From Myxococcus qinghaiensis (lineage in GTDB: Bacteria; Myxococcota; Myxococcia; Myxococcales; Myxococcaceae), in contig NZ_JAKCFA010000007.1 of the NCBI RefSeq assembly GCF_024198215.1, positions 428,862 to 492,861 of the forward strand: a stretch of DNA of 64,000 bases, given 5' to 3'. Positions within the stretch are counted from its first letter, which is position 1; every line of letters starts with the position of its first letter. This document shows positions 37,347 through 45,116 of the stretch, in pieces. Position numbers and translations under genes: made by a program. Below the pieces are notes generated by a model. The model saw only the letters and a list, made by a program, of their open reading frames with translations. It ran no database searches and was not told the DNA's origin.

Positions 37347-38377
37347 CGCTCCACCCATCCGCTCCACAGGGCCCGGGCCGCCTCTCCGTCCAGCCGCGCG
37401 CGCCCCACCGCCTCGCGCGCCCGCTCCGGCGCCGGCAGGTGCTGGAAGACGATGTCGTCGGGCGCGTCCAGGCGCGGGCGGAGGCCCGTCGGCAGGTAGC
37501 CCGCCGCGAGGAGCACGGGCGTGGCCTCGGCCACCCGCTGGGGCTCGCCCGTGGACAGGTGGATCAGGTCCACGCGCGCCCGCGAGGACGGGAGCGCCGT
37601 GGCCCCCTGCCCTTCCCCGGCGGGCGCCACCAGCTCCCGCCGTTCGAGCCGCAGGGACTCGTTCCAGTCGAGCGGGCGCGGCACCAAGCCCCCAGCGCGA
37701 GGGCGGCGCGCAAGCGGCGTCAGCTCCACCGTCCCCGGCAGGCCCGAGGCGGCGAGGATGGACGCGAGCCACTCCCCCCACGGCCCCGCGGGCAGGAAGC
37801 GCCGACGCGGAGGCAGCGGCGCGAGCACCGTCGTCATCACCAGCGCCTGCATCGGCAGGCCCGAGCCCTCCACCCCCACCAGCCTCTCCCCCTCGGTGTA
37901 GTCGACGATGAGGCCCACCGGCACGGCCCGCATGAAGCGCGACGCGTAGCGCTGGGCCATGAGGTGCAGCGTGGACGTCTGCTGGTGCAGGAAGCCCGCG
38001 CGCGCCTTGAGCAGCTCCAGGAGGTGGCTCCACAGCCGCTCGTGCTCGGAGCGGTCCATGGCGGTGCGCCGGCTGGGCAGGGCCAGGGAGAGCCCCGAGT
38101 CCAGGGAGTCCCGCCCCGGCTTGCACCACAGCCCCGTGTGCCAGAGGAGCGAGCCCTGGGCGTCGAACTCCCCCAGGCTGAGCAGCGCGCCGGCCCTCCA
38201 GAGCCGCGAGGCCCCTCCAGGCTCATGGAGGAAGCGGTAGGAGTAGCTCCCGGCGTAGCGCGCGTGGAGCAGCTCGCGCAGCGCGGGCTCATCGGGCTCC
38301 GTCAGCCAGCGGGTGTGCTCGCTGGGCTGGGCGGCGCGAAGGCCGTCAAAAGGGGGGGCGGCGCGTTCCCGGTACAT
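37328..38377 (-). CDS. Unrecognised protein, first gene of the lipid-enzyme operon
   Basis: 349 residues, soluble. The segment SYSYRFLHEPGGASRLWRAG...FDAQGSLLWHTGLWCKPG and a later LMAQRYASRFMRAVPVGLIVDYTEGERLVG suggest an alpha/beta acyltransferase (GNAT-like) fold, but no decisive motif is present. It overlaps the next gene by 19 bp (or 31 bp with the longer start), so translation is probably coupled. No clear ribosome site precedes its ATG. The promoter of the whole operon must lie between 38378 and 38589. Confidence 0.6.
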   Translation of the reverse strand: MYRERAAPPFDGLRAAQPSEHTRWLTEPDEPALRELLHARYAGSYSYRFLHEPGGASRLWRAGALLSLGEFDAQGSLLWHTGLWCKPGRDSLDSGLSLALPSRRTAMDRSEHERLWSHLLELLKARAGFLHQQTSTLHLMAQRYASRFMRAVPVGLIVDYTEGERLVGVEGSGLPMQALVMTTVLAPLPPRRRFLPAGPWGEWLASILAASGLPGTVELTPLARRPRAGGLVPRPLDWNESLRLERRELVAPAGEGQGATALPSSRARVDLIHLSTGEPQRVAEATPVLLAAGYLPTGLRPRLDAPDDIVFQHLPAPERAREAVGRARLDGEAARALWSGWVERCARTS

Positions 38378-38589
38378 GGAGCGTCAGCAGTGCACCAACA
38401 GGGCCAGCCGGGAAGCCCCCCTCCTTCCGAGGAGATGGGCCCGGCCGCCGCCCCGCGCCCCCGCCGGGTGTGCAGCCCGCTGCACGGGGTGGAGTGCTCG
38501 GCTGCACAGGCGGCAAGCACCTGCCCGGCTGTGGATCCCCGGCGCCCTGGGTGGTGCCCGGCGCGAGCGACTCGCCAGAGACCTGGTCC

Positions 38590-39465
38590 TTACGGAGCCT
38601 CGAACATCCCCTTCGGCGAGATGCCCTTCAGGAAGGGCTCGACGAAGGCGTGCAACAGCTCCGTCTGCGTGATGACCGCGGTGTGTGACGTCGCGGGCAG
38701 GACCGCGAGCCGCGAGGCCGACAGCGGCTTGCCCATGTCGCCCGCGCCACCACCGCCGAGGAGCCGGAACAGGGCGACCGAATGCTCCAGGGTCGCGACG
38801 TCGGCATCTCCGGTGATGATGAGCACCGGCGTCTTCAGCGCCTTCACCTGCTCCCCCCATGCCATCGGCTCCTTCTCGAGCGCAATCAGCTTCCGGACCA
38901 GCTCCGGAAATCCTTCGGGGTTGGCGGCGAGTTTCCGGTAGTCCTTCGCGAACGGCATCTCGAGGAACATCTCCACCTTCATCTGCGGGATGAACTCCTT
39001 GAACTCGGGCTGCCAGCCCTCGACGTCGTAGGCGACCGAGGCGGCGGCCAGCTTGTTCACCTTGTCCGGATGGCGGATGGCGAGCTGCAACCCGGCGGCG
39101 GCTCCCATGGAGTAGCCGAACACGTCCGCCTTCTTGAGTCCCACCGCGTCCATGAAGGCCGCGATGTCATCCGCCAACTGGGGGTAGGTGATGGGCCGGT
39201 CGATGTCGGTGGTGCGGCCGTGGCCCTGAAACTCGAGCGCATAGACCCGATGGGTTTTCGCGAGCTTGGGGAGGATGGCGCCCATCGTCGGGATGTTCAT
39301 GTAGGCGCCGTGCAGGACAATCAGCGGGTCGCCCTTGCCGGACACTTCGTAATACATCTGCATCCCGTTCACGTTGACGCGGGCACCCTTCGGCTTGGAC
39401 TGGGCGCTGGCCAGGTTCGGGACGGCGAGAAGCAGCACTGCGACAGCGAGAACGGTGCGGAACAT
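38590..39465 (-). CDS. Exported alpha/beta-hydrolase
   Basis: 291 residues. ATG 39465 follows AAGAGAAACCCC. Signal peptide MFRTVLAVAVLLLAVPNLASAQ. Catalytic features: oxyanion HGAYMN (HG), nucleophile elbow GYSMGAAAGLQLA (Ser), acid in ITGDADVATLEHS and late His in LPATSHTAVI. Typical of the peptidase S33/epoxide hydrolase/lactonase-like superfamily, periplasmic or secreted. It ends 213 bp before the operon that starts at 38377; nothing links it to that set. Confidence 0.88.
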   Translation of the reverse strand: MFRTVLAVAVLLLAVPNLASAQSKPKGARVNVNGMQMYYEVSGKGDPLIVLHGAYMNIPTMGAILPKLAKTHRVYALEFQGHGRTTDIDRPITYPQLADDIAAFMDAVGLKKADVFGYSMGAAAGLQLAIRHPDKVNKLAAASVAYDVEGWQPEFKEFIPQMKVEMFLEMPFAKDYRKLAANPEGFPELVRKLIALEKEPMAWGEQVKALKTPVLIITGDADVATLEHSVALFRLLGGGGAGDMGKPLSASRLAVLPATSHTAVITQTELLHAFVEPFLKGISPKGMFEAP

Positions 39466-39659
39466 GGGGTTTCTCTTCCCGGGTCTTCGTGGGCTCGTCA
39501 GCGAAGGGAAAATCGCCCTTCGCGAAGACGACGAACGACTCAAACGAGGATCGACACCGCCGCTGTTTCTACCTTCAGTGCGCCCCCTACCTCGGCCATC
39601 ACCTCGCGGATGCGCGTCGGCGTGCGCACAGGCAGGGACTGGAACGGCCATGCCGCTAC

Positions 39660-39870
39660 GGGGCGCGCGGTGCGCTGGCGATGGAGCGGCTGTCACGCGC
39701 GGAGGACGGCCGCATCGCAAATCGAATGAAGCGACCGCTGCCGGACGGCACCACGCACCTCCTCTTCACCGGGTTGGAGCTGCTCGCGTCGCCTGGCGTC
39801 CCTGGTGCGTGGTGCCTCGGGGAGACCTCACGAGGTCCCACGGCGTCTTCGCTCCAGGCGCCAGACCGGT
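39660..39870 (+). mobile_element. IS91-family transposase fragment, frameshifted
   Basis: One frame reads ALAMERLSRAEDGRIANRM, then KRPLPDGTTHLLFTGLELL. This is the IS91-type block L.RL..L.DGR..Y.LK.P..DGTTHL.F...EL. A second frame then gives LTRSHGVFAPGARPVVP, matching the family's LVRYHGVFAP.A..R. The match is broken by at least one frameshift and both ends are missing, so the element is dead. Confidence 0.7.
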
Positions 39871-40060
39871 AGTCCCGGCCGTCCACCCGGAAGTGCTGCG
39901 ACTCCACGTCCCCTCCCGCCCGCACCAGGTGGCCGGCGATGTAGTCCGCCGCGCGCTCCTGGTTCTCCGGATGCCGCGAGTCTCTCGGGTGGAACGTCTC
40001 CGACAGCATGCGCACGTGCTTCCCGCGGGCGGGCTGACGGGCCTCCGAGTCGCCGCTGAC
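39866..40060 (-). pseudogene. M28 peptidase N-terminal fragment
   Basis: On the minus strand: GKHVRMLSETFHPRDSRHPE, then NQERAADYIAGHLVRAGGDV and FRVDGRDYR. This is the N-terminal opening of M28 aminopeptidase-like proteins (L...F.PR...h.eN..rAa.yI...l.aaGg.v..q.f.v.gr.YR). The frame loses similarity at 39866, where the IS91-like fragment begins on the other strand, so the rest was probably removed with that insertion. No zinc ligands remain. Confidence 0.65.
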
Positions 40061-40106
40061 GCGTCAATCGCACTTCTGACGCGTCAAGAACCCTGCTGAC
40101 ACGCCA
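40057..40106. promoter_or_regulatory. Three 20-bp-phased copies of TGACGCGTCA
   Basis: The 10-bp palindrome TGACGCGTCA occurs at 40057 and 40077 and, in the form TGACACGCCA, at 40097: exactly 20 bp, about two helical turns, apart. They lie 60-110 bp upstream of a candidate sigma-54 promoter, which is the usual distance for activator sites. The binding protein is unknown. Confidence 0.6.
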
Positions 40107-40167
40107 AACGCCTGGCGCGAATCCCGAGGTGCGTGTGATTGCCCCGGAGAATTGCGGCATGGCGTAC

Positions 40168-40184
40168 TGGCATGTCTTCTGCTT
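40168..40184 (+). promoter_or_regulatory. Candidate sigma-54 promoter
   Basis: TGGCATGTCTTCTGCTT has the GG-N10-GC spacing of sigma-54 promoters, with GG at 40169-40170 and GC at 40181-40182. Consensus TGGCACG-N4-TTGCW, two mismatches. It is 56 bp before the lipase ATG and downstream of three phased palindromes. Confidence 0.5.
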
Positions 40185-40239
40185 GGGTTTCCGCTGTCAC
40201 TGAAGTCGAATCATCACCCCAAAGGGGAGGCGCATTCGT

Positions 40240-40717
40240 ATGAGCATCGTACAGCCAATCCAAACCGGGGGAAGCTACAACATCATCCAGACGGTGTACC
40301 AGCTTTCGAGGTTCTCCAACCTGGGCGACAGCCTGGAGGATACGGCCTCCAACATCGCGCAGCAGCTTGGGCCGATCCTCGACGATGCTTTGAAGAATAA
40401 CAGTCAGCAACTGGGGGTGTGGACGCGAGTGTGGGGGCCTTGCGTCTATCAAGCCGACACGGACTGCAGCGGCAAGTCCAGGGTGTCCAAGGTGGCCGAC
40501 AATGCCATGTACGCGGGCAAAGGGGACCACGAATCTGCTGAACATGCTGGATCCGCGGACGAATCAATCGCTCCAGACATTCCTGGGGGAGAAGACGTCC
40601 TATCAGGCGACGCTGGTCTTCGCCGGGCACAGCCTGGGTGGCCCGCTCTGTCCGACCTTGGCCCGCTGGCTCTATCAAAGCATCTTCGATGTGAACATGA
40701 TGGGGATAGATTCATGA
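40240..40717 (+). pseudogene. Class 3 lipase-like gene, frameshifted and truncated
   Basis: The first frame gives MSIVQPIQTGGSYNIIQTVY to KVADNAMYAGKG (ends near 40523). After the AAAGGGG run at 40519-40525 the coding signal moves to another frame: TTNLLNMLDPRTNQSLQTFL, then YQATLVFAGHSLGGPLCPTLA with the lipase nucleophile elbow GHSLGG, ending GIDS at 40717. One base gained in the G run restores the frame. After GHSLGG only 22 residues remain, so the His/Asp part of the triad is absent. The stop overlaps the next ATG as ATGA. Confidence 0.65.
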
Positions 40718-41745
40718 ATATGCAGACAAACCCGAGGCGATGGCCGCCCTCTCCGGAAGTGGAGCAGCAGCTCAACCAGGACCGCGAGCGTTTCCGCAAG
40801 TGTCTCGACTACATGCGAGAGCACGCGGCAGGCGAGGTCGAGGGCGTTTACGGCCCCGACAGCATGACCTGGGTGCTCTATCGCGAGCCAGTGATCCTCC
40901 TCGGCGGCCTGCGCGCCATCCTGCTGCAACTCGCCCATCCGGCAGTGGCCTACGGTATCTCCCAGAACAGCAACTTCCGGAATGACCTGCTCGGCCGAGC
41001 GCGACGCACCTATACGGCGATGTACCAGCTCAAGTTTGGTGGCCTCTCGGAAGCGACGGGCGCCGCGAAGCGGATCCACAGCGTGCACAGCCGCGTCTAC
41101 GGCGCACTTCCGGACGGCGCCGGCCCGCAGGGCGCTGGGCCCTATCGCGCGAACGATCCTTCGCTGCTGCGTTGGGTGCACGCCACCCTCATCGACACCG
41201 CCATGCTGATCTTCGACACGTTCGTGCGGCCGCTCAGCGTCGAAGAGAAGCGTCGCTACTATCAGGAGACGCTGCGCGCCGCGGCGTACTTCGGGCTCCC
41301 GCCGGAGCAGATGCCGCCCACGCTCGAGTCCTTCTACGAGTGGTACAACGGAGAGCTGGCGGGGGAGCGGCTGAGCGTGGGAGACACGGCGCTTGAGCTG
41401 GCGGGCCTGCTCTTCAATTCGCCCTTCACCCGGGGACAGTTCGATGAGGTGCTCACCGCCGGTCTCCTGCCGGAGCGCTGGCGCGAGGCTTACAGGCTGC
41501 CTTGGGGGCCGGGACAGCGGCTCACGTGGAAGCTCCTGAAGGGCACGATGCGTCGGGGAATCCACCTCACCCCGCCAAAGCTCCGCTACGTGACGGCCTG
41601 GCATCAGGCCCAGATGCGGCTGGCCATGGCTCGAGGAGAGCGGCCGACCATCATGGCCCAGGTGCTGAACACCATCGACTCCTACGTCGACGTGCCGTTC
41701 AGCATCCGGCCGGTCGCGCCGAAGGCCCCAGCGGACAAGGATTGA
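40714..41745 (+). CDS. MpaB-family oxygenase (DUF2236)
   Basis: 343 residues from ATG 40714, coupled to the lipase fragment; ATG 40720 is an alternative. Family blocks: SMTWVLYREPVILLGGLRAILLQLAHPAVAYGI, then NSNFRNDLLGRARRTYTAMYQLKFG, VHSRVYGALPDG..GAGPYRANDPSLLRWVHATLIDTAML, and a C-terminal THAWHQAQ-like YVTAWHQAQMRLAMARG. These match the oxygenase MpaB/latex-clearing type family, with helical haem-binding fold and HP, R and H..D residues. Likely cytoplasmic oxidoreductase. The substrate is unknown. Confidence 0.85.
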   Translation: MNMQTNPRRWPPSPEVEQQLNQDRERFRKCLDYMREHAAGEVEGVYGPDSMTWVLYREPVILLGGLRAILLQLAHPAVAYGISQNSNFRNDLLGRARRTYTAMYQLKFGGLSEATGAAKRIHSVHSRVYGALPDGAGPQGAGPYRANDPSLLRWVHATLIDTAMLIFDTFVRPLSVEEKRRYYQETLRAAAYFGLPPEQMPPTLESFYEWYNGELAGERLSVGDTALELAGLLFNSPFTRGQFDEVLTAGLLPERWREAYRLPWGPGQRLTWKLLKGTMRRGIHLTPPKLRYVTAWHQAQMRLAMARGERPTIMAQVLNTIDSYVDVPFSIRPVAPKAPADKD

Positions 41746-41805
41746 GAAACGAGTTGGGCGATCCGCGGCGCCAAGGAGGTCAACTTCGCCCGAGCCCACG
41801 ACATC

Positions 41806-42039
41806 GTGGCGAGTGGTCCATTCATCCAAGCCGCTGTCATGGTTGCCGACGTCGTCCCGGCTGAGGTCACGACCACCACGAGCTCCAGAAACACGGCCCT
41901 CGTGAAATCACTCGGCGCAGATGGAGTCATCGACTACAAGCCCACCCGTTTCGAAGACCTCGCGCGAGAGATCGGCGCGCTGGTCGAACAAGGAGTGCTC
42001 AAGCCTGTCGTAGACAAGACCTTTCCACTGGAAGACTGA
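41806..42039 (+). pseudogene. Internally deleted quinone-oxidoreductase-like gene
   Basis: The frame reads TTTSSRNTALVKSLGADGVIDYKPTRFEDLAREIG, which matches the nucleotide-binding half of MDR dehydrogenases (S..N...V..LGAD.VIDY...F), then joins directly to ALVEQGVLKPVVDKTFPLED, the normal C-terminal part. About 80 residues between them are missing in this frame, and no N-terminal catalytic domain is present. A second, intact MDR gene lies at 45117. Confidence 0.6.
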
Positions 42040-42363
42040 GTGCGCGCGCTGCACAAGCGCCGTTACTGATCCAAAACGTCGAGGACGTACTGTACTGTGA
42101 CCATCCTGACGATGACTCGATAGCGAGGCACCCGGAATCCTCTCATGCAAGAGGCTCCGAGTCCTCCTCCCGCAGAAGCCCGGCTTTCCGCCCCCGCGGA
42201 CACACTCGGAGGTCGAAGCCTGCGCGGAAGCCGGCGTGGGCGCGCATCGACGTCGACTCATGAACCCCTCGTCCCTGAGTTCCGACCTCTCGTCGGAACC
42301 TGCATGCCCGGCGTGTGCCCCTGAACTAGGACGGAAAGGCACCCACGAACGGGAGTACCTCTC
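42040..42363. other. 324-bp intergenic region
   Basis: No gene supported. A direct GTACTGTACTGTGACC is at 42089. The last 20 bp carry the ribosome site GGGAG of the next gene. I see no hairpin. Confidence 0.4.
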
Positions 42364-42954
42364 ATGCACGCCCGCAACCTCCTCGCCGCCCTCGCGCTCG
42401 CACTGACCACCTCTGTCCTCGCCGCGGAGCCACCCCGTCCCGCCGGGCCGCGGCAGCCTCCCTCGCCTGCGGAAGCGGCCGCCCGGCACCGTGAGAAGCT
42501 CTCGCCGTTGCAGGTCCTGGTGGGCAACTGGCGGGGAGACGGATGGGTCGACATGGGCCCGAGCGCGGGTGGCCGCAAGACGTTCCAGTTGAAGGAGACC
42601 GTGCAGCCGCACCTCGACGGAACAGTGCTCGTGGTGGAGGGACTGGGCACCAGCCGAGCGAGCCCCACGGCCCCCGAAATCCCCACGCACCAGGCACTCG
42701 GGGTACTCTCCTGGGATGAGGCCGCTGGCCGCGTGCGCTTCAGTGCCTACCGGCTGGGCAGCGGCGTCGTGGACACCGAAATGAAGCTGCTGGGTGATGG
42801 GGTCTTCCAGTGGGGCTTCGACATGCCTCACGGCCGCGTCCGCTTCACGCTGGAGGTGCGCGACGGGGTGTGGGTTGAAAAGGGAGAACTCTCGCTCGAT
42901 GGGGGCAAGACATTCGGTCAGTTTCTCGAGATGACGGTGCGGCGCGCGAAATGA
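42364..42954 (+). CDS. Exported DUF1579-like protein
   Basis: 196 residues. ATG after GGGAGTACCTCTC. Signal peptide MHARNLLAALALALTTSVLA. The mature part begins with a Pro-rich linker, then HREKLSPLQVLVGNWRGDGWVDM, as in DUF1579/THAP4-like calycin-type domains (L.GtW.G.g), with FQLKETVQPHLDGTVLVVEG and GRVRFTLEVRDGVWVEKGEL. Its stop overlaps the start of the sensor kinase as ATGA, which suggests one transcript, and it may act as the signal-side partner. Confidence 0.75.
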   Translation: MHARNLLAALALALTTSVLAAEPPRPAGPRQPPSPAEAAARHREKLSPLQVLVGNWRGDGWVDMGPSAGGRKTFQLKETVQPHLDGTVLVVEGLGTSRASPTAPEIPTHQALGVLSWDEAAGRVRFSAYRLGSGVVDTEMKLLGDGVFQWGFDMPHGRVRFTLEVRDGVWVEKGELSLDGGKTFGQFLEMTVRRAK

Positions 42955-44021
42955 AGCCCGGGGTGCGCTGGGCGCTGTTCGCGGGCTGCACGCTGCTGCT
43001 CGCCGCGCTCGTCACGGCGTTCGTGATACTCCCCGCGCCCGCCCCGCCCGCGGAGGTCGCGCGCATCTTCGCGCTCAGCACCTTCTACGGCATCTGCATC
43101 GGCTTCCCGTCGATGGGGTTGATGCCCGCGGTGGGCCGGCGCGCCATGCACGGCCCGCCCGTGCCCGCCTTGCTCAAGTGCCTGGCCGCGTGTGCGGTCA
43201 TCACGGCCGTGATGATGACGGTGGCGACGGTGACGCTGGCGGGCCTGGGCGCCTTTCCCGCCTCGGAGCTTCAGCGGCATCTGTTCGTCGACGGTGGCAT
43301 CGGAATGGTTCTGAGCCTGCCCGCGGGGGTGAGCACGTTCGTGTATTCCCGGATGGCGGGTCGCATCCACGGGCGGGACGCGCGCGTGCGCGAGGCGGAG
43401 GCGCTGCGCGAGCGTGCCGAGTGGCTGGAGGCCGAGGCGCGCTTCGACTCACTGTCCGCGCGCCTGCAGCCGCACTTCCTCTTCAACACCCTCAACTCCA
43501 TCGCCACGCTGGTGCGCGAGGACCCGCGCGCCGCGGAGGCCATGGTGGAGCGACTGGCGTCCGTGCTGCGCTCCTCGCTGGATGCGGGGGCGGGACGCCA
43601 TGTACCGCTGCAGCGGGAGCTGGACCTGGTGTCCGACTATCTGGAACTCGAGCGTGTGCGGCTGGGGACGCGGCTGCGCTGCTCGCTCGACGTACAGCCG
43701 GGCCTCGAGCGGTTCGCGGTGCCGCCCTTCGCGGTGCAGACGCTGGTGGAGAACGCCGTGAAGTACGCCGTGGCCCCGAGGCGCGAGGGCGGCGAGGTCC
43801 GGGTGTCGGCGCGCGCGGACGCCGGGCGCGTGTACCTGGAGGTGCGGGACGACGGGCCTGGCATCACGGGGCCGCCGCCGCCAGGGCACGGACTCGACAT
43901 GCTGACGCGGAGGCTGGTGTCCTCCTACGGGGAGGAGGAGGCGGGCTTGTCCATATCGAGGGGCGAGGGCGGTGTCGGCGCGTGCGTGCGGGTATGGCTT
44001 CCGCGCACGGAGGCCGCATGA
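42951..44021 (+). CDS. LytS-type membrane sensor histidine kinase
   Basis: 356 residues. Four N-terminal membrane segments (WALFAGCTLLLAALVTAFVI, FALSTFYGICIGFPSMGLM, AACAVITAVMMTVATVTLAG and GIGMVLSLPAGVSTFVY), a short coiled coil, then the His_kinase domain: RLQPHFLFNTLNSIATLVRE with the phospho-His, and the HATPase part TLVENAVKYAVAPRREG, DDGPGI and GHGLDML. It starts within the stop of the exported protein and ends inside the start of the response regulator. Confidence 0.94.
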   Translation: MKPGVRWALFAGCTLLLAALVTAFVILPAPAPPAEVARIFALSTFYGICIGFPSMGLMPAVGRRAMHGPPVPALLKCLAACAVITAVMMTVATVTLAGLGAFPASELQRHLFVDGGIGMVLSLPAGVSTFVYSRMAGRIHGRDARVREAEALRERAEWLEAEARFDSLSARLQPHFLFNTLNSIATLVREDPRAAEAMVERLASVLRSSLDAGAGRHVPLQRELDLVSDYLELERVRLGTRLRCSLDVQPGLERFAVPPFAVQTLVENAVKYAVAPRREGGEVRVSARADAGRVYLEVRDDGPGITGPPPPGHGLDMLTRRLVSSYGEEEAGLSISRGEGGVGACVRVWLPRTEAA

Positions 44022-44809
44022 GTGCCCCCGGGCTCCTTCGTGCCGTGCTGGTGGATGACGAGCCGCTCGCGCTGCGGCGCCTCGCTCGCATGCTCGAGGA
44101 AACGGGGCGTGTGACGGTGGTGGCCACGTACACCGACCCGGTGGAGGCCGCGGAGGCACTGCGCGCCGAGCCCCCGGACGCCCTCTTCGTGGATGTGTCG
44201 ATGCCGGGCATGAGCGGCTTCGAGCTGGTGCGGGCGCTCCCCATGCCGCCGCCCGTGGTGTTCACCACCGCCTTCGACACGTACGCGCTCCAGGCCTTCG
44301 AGGTGAGCTCCGTTGACTACCTGCTCAAGCCGGTGGACGCGCGAGGCCTCACGCGTGCGCTGGACAAGCTCGCGCGCATGCACCCCCTGCTCGCGCAGGA
44401 GCGGCTGCGTGCGCTGGAAGCGGCGCTCCAGCCACCCACGCCGCTGTCGCGGCTCACCTCGAGGACGGGCACCCGCGTGCGTGTGGTGGAGCTCGCGGAC
44501 GCCACGCACCTGTACGCCGAGGACCGGCTCGTCTACGTGGCGCGTGCCGGGCGCACCGATGTGGTGGACATGTCGCTCGCGGAGCTCGAACGGCGACTCG
44601 ACCCGACGCGCTGGCTGCGCATCCACCGCGCCACGCTCGTCCAGCTTGATGCGATTGTGGAGGTCCTGGGGGGCTACGGCGACGCGCGCGTACACCTGAA
44701 GGACGGGACGGTGCTCTCCGTGGCGCGCGACCGGCTGCGCGAACTCCGCGAGCGATTGGGTGCCGCCGCAGGGGGGCGGAGTCCCGCTGGCCGTCGCTCA
44801 TGGCCATGA
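44018..44809 (+). CDS. LytTR-family response regulator
   Basis: 263 residues. ATG 44018 follows GGAGGCCGC and overlaps the kinase stop. Receiver domain about 8-125: RAVLVDDEPLALRRLARML, phospho-Asp in DALFVDVSMPGMSGFE, and FTTAFDTYALQAFEV with a conserved Lys in YLLKPVD. The LytTR DNA-binding domain spans about 150-250: LYAEDRLVYVARAGRTDVVDMSLAELERRL and FLRIHRATLV-like WLRIHRATLVQLDAI. Standard partner of LytS-like kinases. Target genes are not identified. Confidence 0.95.
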   Translation: MSAPGLLRAVLVDDEPLALRRLARMLEETGRVTVVATYTDPVEAAEALRAEPPDALFVDVSMPGMSGFELVRALPMPPPVVFTTAFDTYALQAFEVSSVDYLLKPVDARGLTRALDKLARMHPLLAQERLRALEAALQPPTPLSRLTSRTGTRVRVVELADATHLYAEDRLVYVARAGRTDVVDMSLAELERRLDPTRWLRIHRATLVQLDAIVEVLGGYGDARVHLKDGTVLSVARDRLRELRERLGAAAGGRSPAGRRSWP

Positions 44810-45116
44810 GGGAGCAAGCCTCGGAGGGGCGCTCAAGTGCGCGAGACCGGCCCTGGGGCGGAGGAGGCGCAAGCCGCGGGGTGCGTACCCAGGGCAGCAC
44901 GTCTCGCGCGAAGGCGTCAGCCTGCCCCGTCGGCCACCTCGCGATAGGGGGCGCGGACAGGACCTCCCGCTTCTCCACATCAGCCTGTGATTGAGCCACA
45001 ACTGGGTTCCGTGCGAGCTGTTCGGACGAATCGTCTGCGCGCGCTAGGGTACAGCGGTGTACGAAGCCCACCTGTTCCCGGGCCTCGTGCCCCCCTGCCG
45101 CTGGAGCCGTCCCTTG
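44810..45116. other. 307-bp intergenic region
   Basis: No gene supported. A 20-residue in-frame lead (start 45057) to the dehydrogenase is open, but the ribosome site favours 45117. I see nothing else. Confidence 0.4.
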
